Below are positions 1 to 8,193 of a DNA stretch of 64,000 bases, one piece after another. The position numbers were made by a program, and so were the translations under genes. How positions within the stretch are numbered: position 1 is the first letter of the stretch; each line of letters opens with the position of its first letter. This DNA comes from Rubrivivax sp. (GTDB taxonomy: Bacteria; Pseudomonadota; Gammaproteobacteria; Burkholderiales; Burkholderiaceae_C): NCBI GenBank assembly GCA_004210455.1, contig SEFA01000015.1:30605-94604 (forward strand). The letters run 5' to 3'. The notes beneath the pieces were generated by a model that had not been told where the DNA came from, did not search any database, and saw only the letters and a program-made list of their open reading frames with translations.

Positions 1-635
1 ATGTCATGGGAGACGATGACGCTGGTCAGTCCGAGCGCGTCGTTGAGGTCGCGGATGAGCCGTGCGGTCACGCCGAGCGAGATCGGATCCAGGCCCGCGA
101 ACGGCTCGTCGTAAAGCACCAGGTCCGGATCAAGGGCGATCGCGCGCGCCAGGGCGACTCGACGCGCCATGCCGCCCGACACCTCGTTGGGCATCAGGTC
201 GCGGGCGCCGCGCAGGCCGACCGCATTGAGTTTCATCAGGACGAGGTCGCGGATCATGGCCTCGGACAGCCGGGTGTGCTCGCGCAGCGGGAAGGCGACG
301 TTCTCGAACACGCTCAGGTCGGTGAACAGCGCCCCGAACTGGAACAGCATGCCCATGCGGCGGCGCTGGGCGTAGAGCTCGGTCTGGCCCATCGGCGCCA
401 GATCGTGGCCATCGAACAGCACCTGCCCGGAGCGCGGCCGCAACTGACGCGTCAGCAGCCGCAAGAGGGTGGTCTTGCCCCCGCCCGACGAGCCGATCAA
501 CGCCATCACCTTGCCGCGCGGCAGCGTCACGTTGACGTCTTTCAGGATGATCCGGTCGCCATAGCCGACGGTCACATCCTTCACCTCGATCAGGGGGCGG
601 ACGCTTCTGGATGAATTGGGATCAGTGAATGCCAT
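1..635 (-). CDS. mlaF: MlaF-like phospholipid transport ABC ATPase (partial, 3' end outside window)
   Basis: ATP-binding subunit of an Mla-type ABC importer that moves phospholipids between outer and inner membrane; it acts on the cytoplasmic face of the inner membrane. Translating the minus strand from the ATG at 635 gives about 211 residues without a stop before the window edge. Visible motifs are Walker A GSSGGGKT (residues 48-55), a Q-loop (LFQFGALF), a signature written VSGGM, Walker B LVLYDEPFAGLDP and the switch histidine in SVIVSHD. The VSGGM signature and the GALFTDLSVFEN stretch are typical of MlaF rather than of a generic exporter. The permease and MCE genes (mlaE, mlaD) would be expected just beyond position 1. 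The family call is firm; the mla assignment rests on recognised motifs, not on neighbours. Confidence 0.85.
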   Translation of the reverse strand, partial: MAFTDPNSSRSVRPLIEVKDVTVGYGDRIILKDVNVTLPRGKVMALIGSSGGGKTTLLRLLTRQLRPRSGQVLFDGHDLAPMGQTELYAQRRRMGMLFQFGALFTDLSVFENVAFPLREHTRLSEAMIRDLVLMKLNAVGLRGARDLMPNEVSGGMARRVALARAIALDPDLVLYDEPFAGLDPISLGVTARLIRDLNDALGLTSVIVSHD

Positions 636-688
636 TTCCTTGGGATCGATCCGGGACGAAGCCGGGCGGCAGGCGTCCGGGAGCCGGG

Positions 689-694
689 ATCATA
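689..694 (-). promoter_or_regulatory. Possible -10 element for mlaF
   Basis: The minus strand reads TATGAT, five of six matches to the sigma-70 -10 consensus, about 47 bases upstream of the mlaF ATG from a predicted start near 682. No convincing -35 hexamer is seen at 16-18 bases, so this is weak. The rest of 636-905 shows no gene. Confidence 0.3.
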
Positions 695-905
695 GGGTAA
701 AGCCCGAATTGATGCCGGAGGACACCTGGGGCGGGGTGCAGATATATGAGCCGGGTCCGGCGCGGTCCGCCCCGGGGCCCATGACCCGGGCTGCGACGCA
801 CCGGGCTTCCGGAGGTCGCCGCAAGACGGGCGGAATCCGAGGCACGACGAGCGGGCTCGCCTTTCGAACGACGCTGTCGATAATTTCGGAAACAAGGAGC
901 GCTTC

Positions 906-1370
906 ATGTTCGGGACCCTCAAGACCTCTTTCGCCCGCCGCCACCGCGCTGATACCCGGGGCTTCACGCTGATCGAGCTGATGATCGTCGTGGCCATCAT
1001 CGCCGTCCTGGCCGCGGTCGCCCTGCCGGCCTACCGCAACTACGTCATCCGCGGCCAGATCACCGAAGGCATCGCGGCGCTGACGACCACCCGCGCCGAC
1101 ATGGAGCGCTACTTCCAGGACTTCCGGACCTACGCGTCGGCTTCCGGCGTGGCGGCCAGCCCCTGTGCCACCTCGCGCGTGGTGGGCAAGTTCACCATCT
1201 CCTGCCCCACGCTCACCGCGACGACTTACACGATCCAGGCGGTGGGCAGCGGCGTTGCGACCGGCTTCACCTATTCGGTCGATCAGGCGGACACCCGTTC
1301 GACGGTTGGCCCGGGAACCGGATGGACCTGCGCCACGCGCTGGATCACGCGCAAGGGGGACACGTGCTGA
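906..1370 (+). CDS. pilE: Type IV pilin-like protein (PilE family minor pilin)
   Basis: Exported type IV pilin of 154 residues. It has a positively charged leader ending in Gly19, then Phe20 and the hydrophobic N-terminal helix [20 protein letters not shown] with Glu at mature position 5, the standard substrate pattern for the prepilin peptidase PilD. The C-terminal half carries four cysteines (SPC, ISC, WTC, DTC), enough for the pilin D-region disulfide. The start is supported by AAGGAG at 895-900, five bases before the ATG. It is the first gene of a tightly packed minor-pilin operon ending with pilY1. In related Burkholderiales a PilE-like gene usually closes this operon; here it opens it. 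Its position with fimT, pilV, pilW and pilX suggests a minor pilin rather than the major subunit, which is inference. Confidence 0.88.
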   Translation: MFGTLKTSFARRHRADTRGFTLIELMIVVAIIAVLAAVALPAYRNYVIRGQITEGIAALTTTRADMERYFQDFRTYASASGVAASPCATSRVVGKFTISCPTLTATTYTIQAVGSGVATGFTYSVDQADTRSTVGPGTGWTCATRWITRKGDTC

Positions 1371-1984
1371 CCCGCAGCCGCGGCATGACGTTGGTCGAGC
1401 TGATGGTGGTGGTGTCCATCATCGCGCTGATGACCGCCCTGGCCGTCCCGGGCATCCGCAGTTGGGCCGTCAATGCGCAGATCCGCAGCAATGCCTCGGC
1501 GTTGCAGAGCAACCTGCGGCAGGCCCAGGCTGAAGCGGTGCGGAGCTTCCGGCAGGTCGTGTTCTTCCGAACGAACGACACCACCTGCACCGGACGCGAA
1601 ATGGCAGCCGCGGCCGGCACCCGCTGGGTCATCAAGGTGCTGCCACTGGTGGCCGGCGGCGCCGTCTCCGCCTCCCAGTGCGGCAGCGTGCTCGACAACG
1701 CCGCCGGCCTGGCCGTCAACGGCCCGACCGCCGTGTGCTTCGGTGCCAATGGTCGCCCGCTCTCGTTGACCGCCACCCAGACCGCCGTAGGCACGGCATG
1801 CACGACCGGTACCAATGGCCGGATCATCTACGGCATCGAGCCCACCGGCACGACCGCCAACCTCAAGCAGCTGCAGGTGTGGCTGACGCTCGGCGGCACC
1901 GTGCGCAGCTGCGAGAAGACCCGCATGATGTCCGACACCGTGCCGGACGGCTGCCCCGCCATCAACCAGGCGCCCACGACATGA
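1364..1984 (+). CDS. fimT: GspH/FimT family pseudopilin
   Basis: Minor pilin of about 206 residues in the FimT/GspH family. These proteins prime or cap type IV pili, and some FimT proteins bind DNA during uptake. A short leader ends in Gly7 before Met8; the helix reads [20 protein letters not shown] with Glu at mature position 5, followed by the family's [17 protein letters not shown] segment. I chose the GTG at 1364 because it follows AAGGGGGA at 1353-1360 and overlaps the end of the previous gene by seven bases, giving a normal short leader; an ORF reading further upstream adds only pilE-overlapping residues. The next gene starts inside its stop codon (ATGA), so translation is probably coupled. 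Confidence 0.85.
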   Translation: MLTRSRGMTLVELMVVVSIIALMTALAVPGIRSWAVNAQIRSNASALQSNLRQAQAEAVRSFRQVVFFRTNDTTCTGREMAAAAGTRWVIKVLPLVAGGAVSASQCGSVLDNAAGLAVNGPTAVCFGANGRPLSLTATQTAVGTACTTGTNGRIIYGIEPTGTTANLKQLQVWLTLGGTVRSCEKTRMMSDTVPDGCPAINQAPTT

Positions 1985-2382
1985 AGCCGACCTTCACCCA
2001 CAGATCCGCGCAGCGCCGTGCGCGCGGCATGACGCTCATCGAGATCATGTGCGCCATCGTCATCATGACGATCGGCCTGCTGGGCATGATGTCGCTGATG
2101 GCGCGAGCCTCCCAGGCCACGGCCTCCAGCGACGACGCGCAACGCGCCGCCGTGCTCGCCAATGAGATCGCCACCCAGATGTGGTTGGCAGGCACGATCA
2201 CGCTGCCCACCGGGACCGTCACCGCCTGGAACGCCCGCGTGGCCGACCCCGTCAACATGGGCCTGCCCAACGGCACCGGCACGATCACCGCAGCCAACAA
2301 CGTCGCTCGAATCACCATCGTGTGGACCACCCCAGGCGGCGATCAGCGCCGTTATTACACCGACGTGCGGCTGACCAACTGA
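1981..2382 (+). CDS. pilV: Type IV pilus modification protein PilV
   Basis: Minor pilin of 133 residues. The leader ends at Gly16, followed by MTLIEIMCAIVIMTIGLLGMMSLMARA, with Glu at mature position 5 and the GLLGM(M) sequence characteristic of PilV/GspI-type subunits. It has a short C-terminal globular part, as expected for the shorter PilV proteins. The ATG overlaps the fimT stop (ATGA), which fixes the start. The product is inserted in the inner membrane before assembly near the pilus tip or base, and its order after fimT and before pilW matches minor-pilin operons of Burkholderiales and Pseudomonas. No disrupted motif was noticed. Confidence 0.87.
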   Translation: MKPTFTHRSAQRRARGMTLIEIMCAIVIMTIGLLGMMSLMARASQATASSDDAQRAAVLANEIATQMWLAGTITLPTGTVTAWNARVADPVNMGLPNGTGTITAANNVARITIVWTTPGGDQRRYYTDVRLTN

Positions 2383-2384
2383 TC

Positions 2385-3596
2385 ATGAAGCTCCAAGCAC
2401 GCCCCACTTTCATCGCCCGTCCGTTGTCGACGCGCGGTTTCACGCTGATCGAGCTGATGGTGTCGATGGTGATCGCGATGGTGGTCATCATCGCGATGGC
2501 CACGGTGTCGTCGCGCTTCGAGACCAGCAAGCGCCAGGACAGCTCGTCGTCCGACATGTCGGCCAATTCGGGGTATCTGGCCTACGACCTCGACCGACAG
2601 TTGCGCAGCGCGGGTTCCGGCTTCAGCGTGATGCGCAGCGAAACCTACGGCTGCCAGCTGTTTGCCGTCCGCAACGGCACGCAGATCCTGCCGGCACTGG
2701 CCGCTTTCCCCGCGCCGTTCAACACGGTCACGACAGCCGTGCGGATGATGCCGGTGCTTGCCTACCCGGGCGTGGGCGCCGGCGGCTCCGACGTGCTCCA
2801 GTTCATGACCGGCACCGGCGGCCTCGGCGAGACGGCCACCCAGGTGCGTCTGAACAGCGTCCAGACCAACACGCTGCGACTGACGACGACGGTCGGCATC
2901 CGCGGCGACGACATGCTGCTGATCTCCGAAGCGAGTCGGCCCTGCATGCTCGAGCAGGTGACCTCGACCGCGGCCGGGGGAGCTTCCCAGCAACTCGATC
3001 TGGCCGGTGCCTACTTCGCCACGGTGATCGGCTCGGAGTCGATCAACACCCGCTCCGTCGGCGCCACGGCCAACGCGATGGTGTTCGGCAATGCCACCAA
3101 CGGCAACCCTCCGAAGTTGATGCTGATCGGCGTCAATACCGACCGCCAACTGGTGCGCTACGACCTGCTCCAGTTCACCAATGACGCCTCTCAGCAGCCA
3201 GTGCCGCTGGCCGACGGCGTCGTCGACATGCGCGTGATGTACGGCGTCAACGCGGCCGGCAGCGCGACGGCCGGCGTGGTCGACAGCTGGGTGACGCCAT
3301 CGGGCAATTGGTCGCCAGCCAACCTGAATGCGGGCAACGCCGCGGCACAGAATTTGATGAACCGAATCCTGGCCGTGAAGATCAGCATGGTGCTCCGTTC
3401 GGAACTGCAGGAGGCGCCGGACAAGGGCAACCCCGTCGACGTCGCGCCGGCCACGGTCGCCATGTTCCCCAGCCTGCCTACCGCTCAACGCGTGAACTAC
3501 ACGGTGGCCGATCGCTCGCGCCGGCACCGCGTGGTCGAGTTCACCATCCCGCTGCGCAACCTGCTCACGATGAGCGGCCGCCCGACCCCGCCCTGA
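2385..3596 (+). CDS. pilW: Type IV pilus assembly protein PilW
   Basis: Minor pilin of 403 residues, the largest of this set as is usual for PilW (GspJ-like). The leader ends at Gly18 and the helix FTLIELMVSMVIAMVVIIAMATV retains Glu at mature position 5. The C-terminal domain has the YDLDRQLRSAGSGFS segment common in PilW. Only two bases separate it from the pilV stop. In the current model, PilV, PilW, PilX and FimU/FimT-like subunits form a tip complex that carries PilY1, which fits the downstream genes. The start was picked as the first ATG after pilV giving a normal leader; the open frame continues upstream inside pilV and is not credible there. Confidence 0.87.
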   Translation: MKLQARPTFIARPLSTRGFTLIELMVSMVIAMVVIIAMATVSSRFETSKRQDSSSSDMSANSGYLAYDLDRQLRSAGSGFSVMRSETYGCQLFAVRNGTQILPALAAFPAPFNTVTTAVRMMPVLAYPGVGAGGSDVLQFMTGTGGLGETATQVRLNSVQTNTLRLTTTVGIRGDDMLLISEASRPCMLEQVTSTAAGGASQQLDLAGAYFATVIGSESINTRSVGATANAMVFGNATNGNPPKLMLIGVNTDRQLVRYDLLQFTNDASQQPVPLADGVVDMRVMYGVNAAGSATAGVVDSWVTPSGNWSPANLNAGNAAAQNLMNRILAVKISMVLRSELQEAPDKGNPVDVAPATVAMFPSLPTAQRVNYTVADRSRRHRVVEFTIPLRNLLTMSGRPTPP

Positions 3597-3628
3597 GCAT
3601 CGGGCCCGATCCCTCCTTCTCCTCCACG

Positions 3629-4237
3629 ATGACCATGCAAGCCCATCCTGTCCGCCGCTCCCGCGGCGTCATCATGGTGATCGCGCTGATCACCCTGGCC
3701 GTCCTGATGATCGGCGCCGTCGCGGCCATCCGCTCGATGAACGTGTCGCTGGCCAACGTCGGCAATTTCGGATTCAAGCGGGACATGACCAACCAGGCCG
3801 ATCGCGCCATGCGTCGCGCCATGGACTCGATCAACGTGGGCGGGGCGTTGACCGCCAACAACGCGTCGCTCAATTACAGCGCCACCATGCTGACCACCAC
3901 GCCGGAAGGCATTCCGCAAGTCCTCGCCACCATGCCCACACCCGGGACCATGGGCGGCGTCGCGACCGCCGGGAACGTCATCGACCTGAACAGCGCCATC
4001 AGCGGCGAGAGCGCCACCGACCTGGCGCGACTCACGGTCTATTACGTGATCGACCGCATGTGCCTGAACACCGGCGCGATGGACGCCGCCACCTGCGCCA
4101 CCGCGTCGACGCCGCCCCAGGGCGGCAAGAGCCCCGGCGACATCGTTCCCGAACCCAAGCCGCTGTACCGCATCTCCGTCCGGGTGGACGGCCCTCGCGG
4201 CGCGCAATCCTTCTACCAGGCGACCGTCAGCAATTGA
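3629..4237 (+). CDS. pilX: Pilus assembly protein PilX
   Basis: Minor pilin of about 202 residues. A short basic leader ends at Gly13 and is followed by VIMVIALITLAVLMIGAVAA, a hydrophobic helix without the usual Glu at mature position 5. That absence is a known feature of GspK-like tip subunits, and PilX is regarded as the GspK counterpart, so the loss looks functional rather than degenerate. The frame has ATG at 3629 and again at 3635; the leader is short with either. It lies 32 bases after pilW and 8 bases before pilY1. The C-terminus KPLYRISVRVDGPRGAQSFYQATVSN-type ending is typical of PilX proteins preceding PilY1. Confidence 0.85.
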   Translation: MTMQAHPVRRSRGVIMVIALITLAVLMIGAVAAIRSMNVSLANVGNFGFKRDMTNQADRAMRRAMDSINVGGALTANNASLNYSATMLTTTPEGIPQVLATMPTPGTMGGVATAGNVIDLNSAISGESATDLARLTVYYVIDRMCLNTGAMDAATCATASTPPQGGKSPGDIVPEPKPLYRISVRVDGPRGAQSFYQATVSN

Positions 4238-4245
4238 GGCCTCCG

Positions 4246-7200
4246 ATGAACCATCACCTTCCCCTGCTCCGGCACGTCGGCGTCGCCGCCGCACTGGTCC
4301 TGGCGTCTCTCGCGGGACCTGCCCAATCGCAGACGACATTGGCCAACCAGCCGGTGTTCTCCTCCTTCGCCGTGCCCGGCAACCTGGCGCTGGCACTGTC
4401 GGTGGAGTACCCGACCGCAGTCAGCAATGCCCACGTCGAGAGCTACACGACGGCGTCCACTTATCTGGGGTACTTCGATCCCAACAAGTGCTACAACTAT
4501 GCCTACGGTTCGGACTACTTCCAACCCGCCGGCGCGACCACGACGCGCTCCTGTGACGGGACCAAGTGGAGCGGCAACTTCCTGAACTGGGCGACGATGC
4601 AGACCATCGACCCGTTCCGATGGGCGCTCACGGGCGGCTACCGCGTGACGGACACCGCCACGACGACGATCCTCGAGAAGGCCTACGCCAGCGGCCAGGG
4701 CAACACGAGCAACTTCCCCGACCGCAGCATCGACAGAAGCTTCATCGCCGGTGCGACGCCGCTGGGATGGCGAGGACTCAACCTGCGCGTGCAGGGTTTG
4801 GGCGCGAACTTGCGCTTCACGCGCAACGGCGACAACTACGGCAACTCCATCAATACCTTCGCCGCGCCTAGCAGAGACGGTTGGGATGACAGCAAGTCGT
4901 GGCAAGTCGTCGTCCGCGTGAAGGTCTGCGATCCCAGCGCCGCCGCAGGTGGTTTGGAGAGCAACTGCGTCGCCTACGACAGCGGCAACTACAAGCCCGA
5001 AGGCCTGATCCAGAAGTATTCGTCGAAGATCCGCTTCAGCGCCTTCGGCTACCTCAACGATTCCAACCTGAGTCGTGACGGCGGCGTACTCCGCGCCCGC
5101 CAGAAGTTCGTCGGCCCGACCCGCCCGGTGCCAGGCTCCGATCCGGTCGCCAACACGACGGCGCGCGAATGGGATCCGTCGACTGGCGTGATGTACCAGA
5201 ACCCCGACGCCGCCGATGCCACCACGACGTCGACCTCCTACGGCATCACCATCGCCGACAGCGGCGTGATGAACTACCTGAACAAGTTCGGAGAAGTCAT
5301 CCGAGGCTCATACAAGACCTATGACCCGGTGGGTGAGCTCTATTACGCCGCGCTGCGCTATTACCGCAACCTGGGCAATGTGCCGGAGTGGACCAACGCC
5401 ACGACCACCGACACGAATACGCGCAGGACGCAGGCGGACGGGTTCCCGGTCATCACGACCTGGGACGATCCCATCCTCTACTCGTGCCAGAAGAATTTCA
5501 TCCTCGGGATCGGTGACGTCAACTCCCACGCCGACCGCAACCTCCCGGGCGCAACCGGCAGCTCCGAGCCGGGCAAGCCGGCTGCGGTGACCTCCGACGA
5601 CGGATTCAATGCGGTGACCTGGACGAACAAGGTCGGCGCCCTCAGCGGCGTGAATGGGTCGCTGGGGACCGTGCAGGGTTACAACGGCTGCTGCACCAAC
5701 AACGGCGCACTGATCGCGGGCATGGCCTACTGGGCCAACACGCAGGACATCCGTCTGAACATGGACGGCAAGCAGACGGTCAAGACCTACTGGCTGGACG
5801 TGCTCGAGTTCCAGAACTACAAGTCCAACAACCAGTTCTACCTGGCCACCCGCTACGGAGGCGCGACCATTCCCGGCGACTGGGATGCCTTGGGCACGGC
5901 CACGGACCTGCCACAGACCGCCTGGCATACCGGGCCGGCCTCTGACACGGTGGGCGGACAGTTGCGACCCGACACCTACTACACGGCCGCGAAGGCGGAC
6001 CAGATGGTGAACGGCCTGACCGGCGCCTTCGCCAGCATCGTCTCCAGCATCACGGCCTACACCTCGTCGGTGAATACCGACAGCAACAGCGTGTCCTCGG
6101 GCACCGAGTCGTACAGCTCCTCCTATGACTCCGCGGGGTGGACCGGCCAGATCGAGGCATTCAGGATCAACACCCTGGCCAATCCGATCACCTACAACAG
6201 CGTGTGGAAGTTCAGCGACAAGCTGGCTGCCCAGTTGGGCACCGACGGCACCGGCTGGGATGTGCGTCGTCGTGTCGTCACCTTTGCGCCGGCCGTCGGC
6301 AATACGCCGGGCGCTGGCATTGCGTTCCGCTTCGATAGCCTCACGGCCAATCAGAAGACGGCGGTGAATCCGACCTACACATCCACCAATGACGGGGCGG
6401 ACTTCGTTGCCTACGTGCGCGGCGACAGAAAGAATGAAGCCAGCTCGCCCGACCCGGCCAGCACGCGCGCTTATCGCGTGCGCAACAGTCTTGTCGGCGA
6501 CATCATCAACAGCCAGGTGGTGGTCCTCGGGCCGCCGTCGCCCGGCATTCTTTCCGACACCTCCAATCCTGGATACGCCGCATTCGCGACTGCCAAGAGC
6601 TCCCGGCCGAACATCCTGATCGCCGGTGCCAACAGCGGGCTGATCCACGTGATCAACGGTTCGACCACCGCCACGGATGGCGGCACCGAACTGTTCGCCT
6701 ACATCCCCAGCCCCGCCATCACAGGCCCCGGCACGACGCCCAGCGTCGATGGGCTCGCCGCAACGGGCAACACGGACTACGAACATCGCTACCTGGTCGA
6801 TGCCCGTCCCCAGGTCGCGAACATCGACGTCGCGCGCACTGGCGGCAGCACGGCCACCGGCCAGTGGCGCAGCATCGCCGTCGGCGGCCTGGGCAAGGGC
6901 GGCAAGAGCATCTGGGCGCTCAACCTGACAGATGCCAATGAGGTGACCACGGAAGCGGCGGCCGCTCAACGTGTGATGTGGGAATTCAAGGACGCCGATC
7001 TCGGCTTCACTTTCGGCACGCCGGTGATCACCAAGACCGCCCAATGGGGCTGGGTCGTCGTCGTCGGATCCGGCTATAACAACAACGCGACCGGCAAGGG
7101 TTATTTCTACATCCTGAATGCGGCCACCGGCGCCCTGATCCAGAAGATCGCGCTGGGCGCCGGAGACGACGGTACCGCCCAGGCGCCGGCGGGTCTGACC

Positions 7201-8040
7201 CATCTGGAGACCTACTACCGTGACCGCACCGACGCGACGGTGGAGTCGATCTACGCGGGCGACCTGCGCGGCAACCTCTGGCGCCTGGATCTGACCGCCA
7301 CGTCGGGCTCCTACCCCGCGCCGGTGAAGCTGGCCAAGCTCACCAATGCTGCTGGCGGCGAACTGCCGGTCACCTCGGCACCGACACCGGTGATCAGCTC
7401 CAATGGCAATCGTCGCTGGGTCATCGTCGGCACGGGCCAATTGCTCAGCACGGACGATCTGGCCGTGACACGGGCCAACCGCATCTACGCGATCATGGAC
7501 GGCTACCAGGCTCGCCCGACCGTCACGACGGACCTGCCTGCCGGCATCACCCTGCCTTTCACCGAGTCGACGCTCCGGCACGATTTCCTGAACATCAGCA
7601 CCACGGCAGCGGCTGTGGATCCGACAGCCAAGGTCGGCTACGTGATCGATATTCCCGTCGCCACTGGCAACTCTGGCTATCAGGTCATCAATGAAGCCGA
7701 CGCCCTGGACAATCTTGTTGCAGTCGCCGCCGTGAGGCCCTCCTCGACGGACGCCTGCAGTCCCGGCGGCACCAGCCGGGTGCTCCTCTTCGACCTGAAC
7801 ACCGGCGTGACCACGAAGATCAACGCGACGTTCGCGGTCGACGAGGTCCGGTTCGTCAAGGACGGGGACAAGGTGAAACTCGTGATCGCGGGACGTCCTG
7901 GCACTGACGGGGGCGGCGGCGGCAACTGCGGCGCGAACGGAGAACTCTGCTGCGTCACTGACTGCAGCTTGGAAACTTCGGCTACAGGATCCAGCACGGG
8001 CCGGCTGATCAACTGGCGCGAGATCCCCCTGCGCAACTGA
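4246..8040 (+). CDS. pilY1: PilY1-type pilus tip adhesin/assembly factor
   Basis: Secreted type IV pilus tip protein of 1264 residues. A signal peptide is visible at about 1-29 (VAAALVLASLAGPAQS). The N-terminal half keeps PilY1 landmarks (SGNFLNWATMQTIDPFRWAL) but has no DxSxS metal site, and the place where a VWA strand normally reads ILITDG reads ILGIGD, so the von Willebrand A fold seems degenerate. The C-terminal half is the beta-propeller, with the signature YAGDLRGNLWRLDL at about 1003-1016. The preceding calcium loop (about 992-1000, RDRTDATVE) lacks most acidic ligands. The tail holds Cys1228, 1235, 1236 and 1240 in a Gly-rich segment. It is the last gene of the minor-pilin operon, followed by a strong terminator. 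PilY1 acts in pilus extension, adhesion and surface sensing. Confidence 0.9.
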   Translation: MNHHLPLLRHVGVAAALVLASLAGPAQSQTTLANQPVFSSFAVPGNLALALSVEYPTAVSNAHVESYTTASTYLGYFDPNKCYNYAYGSDYFQPAGATTTRSCDGTKWSGNFLNWATMQTIDPFRWALTGGYRVTDTATTTILEKAYASGQGNTSNFPDRSIDRSFIAGATPLGWRGLNLRVQGLGANLRFTRNGDNYGNSINTFAAPSRDGWDDSKSWQVVVRVKVCDPSAAAGGLESNCVAYDSGNYKPEGLIQKYSSKIRFSAFGYLNDSNLSRDGGVLRARQKFVGPTRPVPGSDPVANTTAREWDPSTGVMYQNPDAADATTTSTSYGITIADSGVMNYLNKFGEVIRGSYKTYDPVGELYYAALRYYRNLGNVPEWTNATTTDTNTRRTQADGFPVITTWDDPILYSCQKNFILGIGDVNSHADRNLPGATGSSEPGKPAAVTSDDGFNAVTWTNKVGALSGVNGSLGTVQGYNGCCTNNGALIAGMAYWANTQDIRLNMDGKQTVKTYWLDVLEFQNYKSNNQFYLATRYGGATIPGDWDALGTATDLPQTAWHTGPASDTVGGQLRPDTYYTAAKADQMVNGLTGAFASIVSSITAYTSSVNTDSNSVSSGTESYSSSYDSAGWTGQIEAFRINTLANPITYNSVWKFSDKLAAQLGTDGTGWDVRRRVVTFAPAVGNTPGAGIAFRFDSLTANQKTAVNPTYTSTNDGADFVAYVRGDRKNEASSPDPASTRAYRVRNSLVGDIINSQVVVLGPPSPGILSDTSNPGYAAFATAKSSRPNILIAGANSGLIHVINGSTTATDGGTELFAYIPSPAITGPGTTPSVDGLAATGNTDYEHRYLVDARPQVANIDVARTGGSTATGQWRSIAVGGLGKGGKSIWALNLTDANEVTTEAAAAQRVMWEFKDADLGFTFGTPVITKTAQWGWVVVVGSGYNNNATGKGYFYILNAATGALIQKIALGAGDDGTAQAPAGLTHLETYYRDRTDATVESIYAGDLRGNLWRLDLTATSGSYPAPVKLAKLTNAAGGELPVTSAPTPVISSNGNRRWVIVGTGQLLSTDDLAVTRANRIYAIMDGYQARPTVTTDLPAGITLPFTESTLRHDFLNISTTAAAVDPTAKVGYVIDIPVATGNSGYQVINEADALDNLVAVAAVRPSSTDACSPGGTSRVLLFDLNTGVTTKINATFAVDEVRFVKDGDKVKLVIAGRPGTDGGGGGNCGANGELCCVTDCSLETSATGSSTGRLINWREIPLRN

Positions 8041-8057
8041 TCCGCCTGGTCTCCTCG

Positions 8058-8088
8058 AAACCCGCCCTCGCAAGACGGCGGGTTTTTT
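8058..8088 (+). terminator. Rho-independent terminator after pilY1
   Basis: Stem CCCGCC (8061-8066) with GGCGGG (8077-8082), a ten-base loop and a run of six T at 8083-8088. It lies 18 bases after the pilY1 stop and ends the minor-pilin operon. Confidence 0.85.
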
Positions 8089-8119
8089 CATGCGGGAACG
8101 CCGCGATGGACCAGGCACG

Positions 8120-8148
8120 AAAAAGCCCGCCAGCTTTCGCCGGCGGGC
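8120..8148 (-). terminator. Rho-independent terminator after gltD
   Basis: On the minus strand GCCCGCC (8148-8142) pairs with GGCGGGC (8131-8125) and is followed by a T run (complement of 8124-8120). It closes the gltB-gltD operon and faces the pilY1 terminator. Confidence 0.85.
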
Positions 8149-8193
8149 TCGAAGACGAGGCGCGTCGAGTGCTTGACGCAGTGTGCTGCCGAT

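Noticed and set aside
840..905. Sigma-54 promoter for pilE
   Set aside because: No TGGC-N9-TTGC-like pair was found. A weak GATAAT at 879-884 would leave a very short leader and lacks a -35.
5308..8118. 936-codon frame antisense to pilY1
   Set aside because: Low-complexity Arg/Gly/Val-rich translation, no ribosome-binding site, and the sense strand encodes a clear PilY1.
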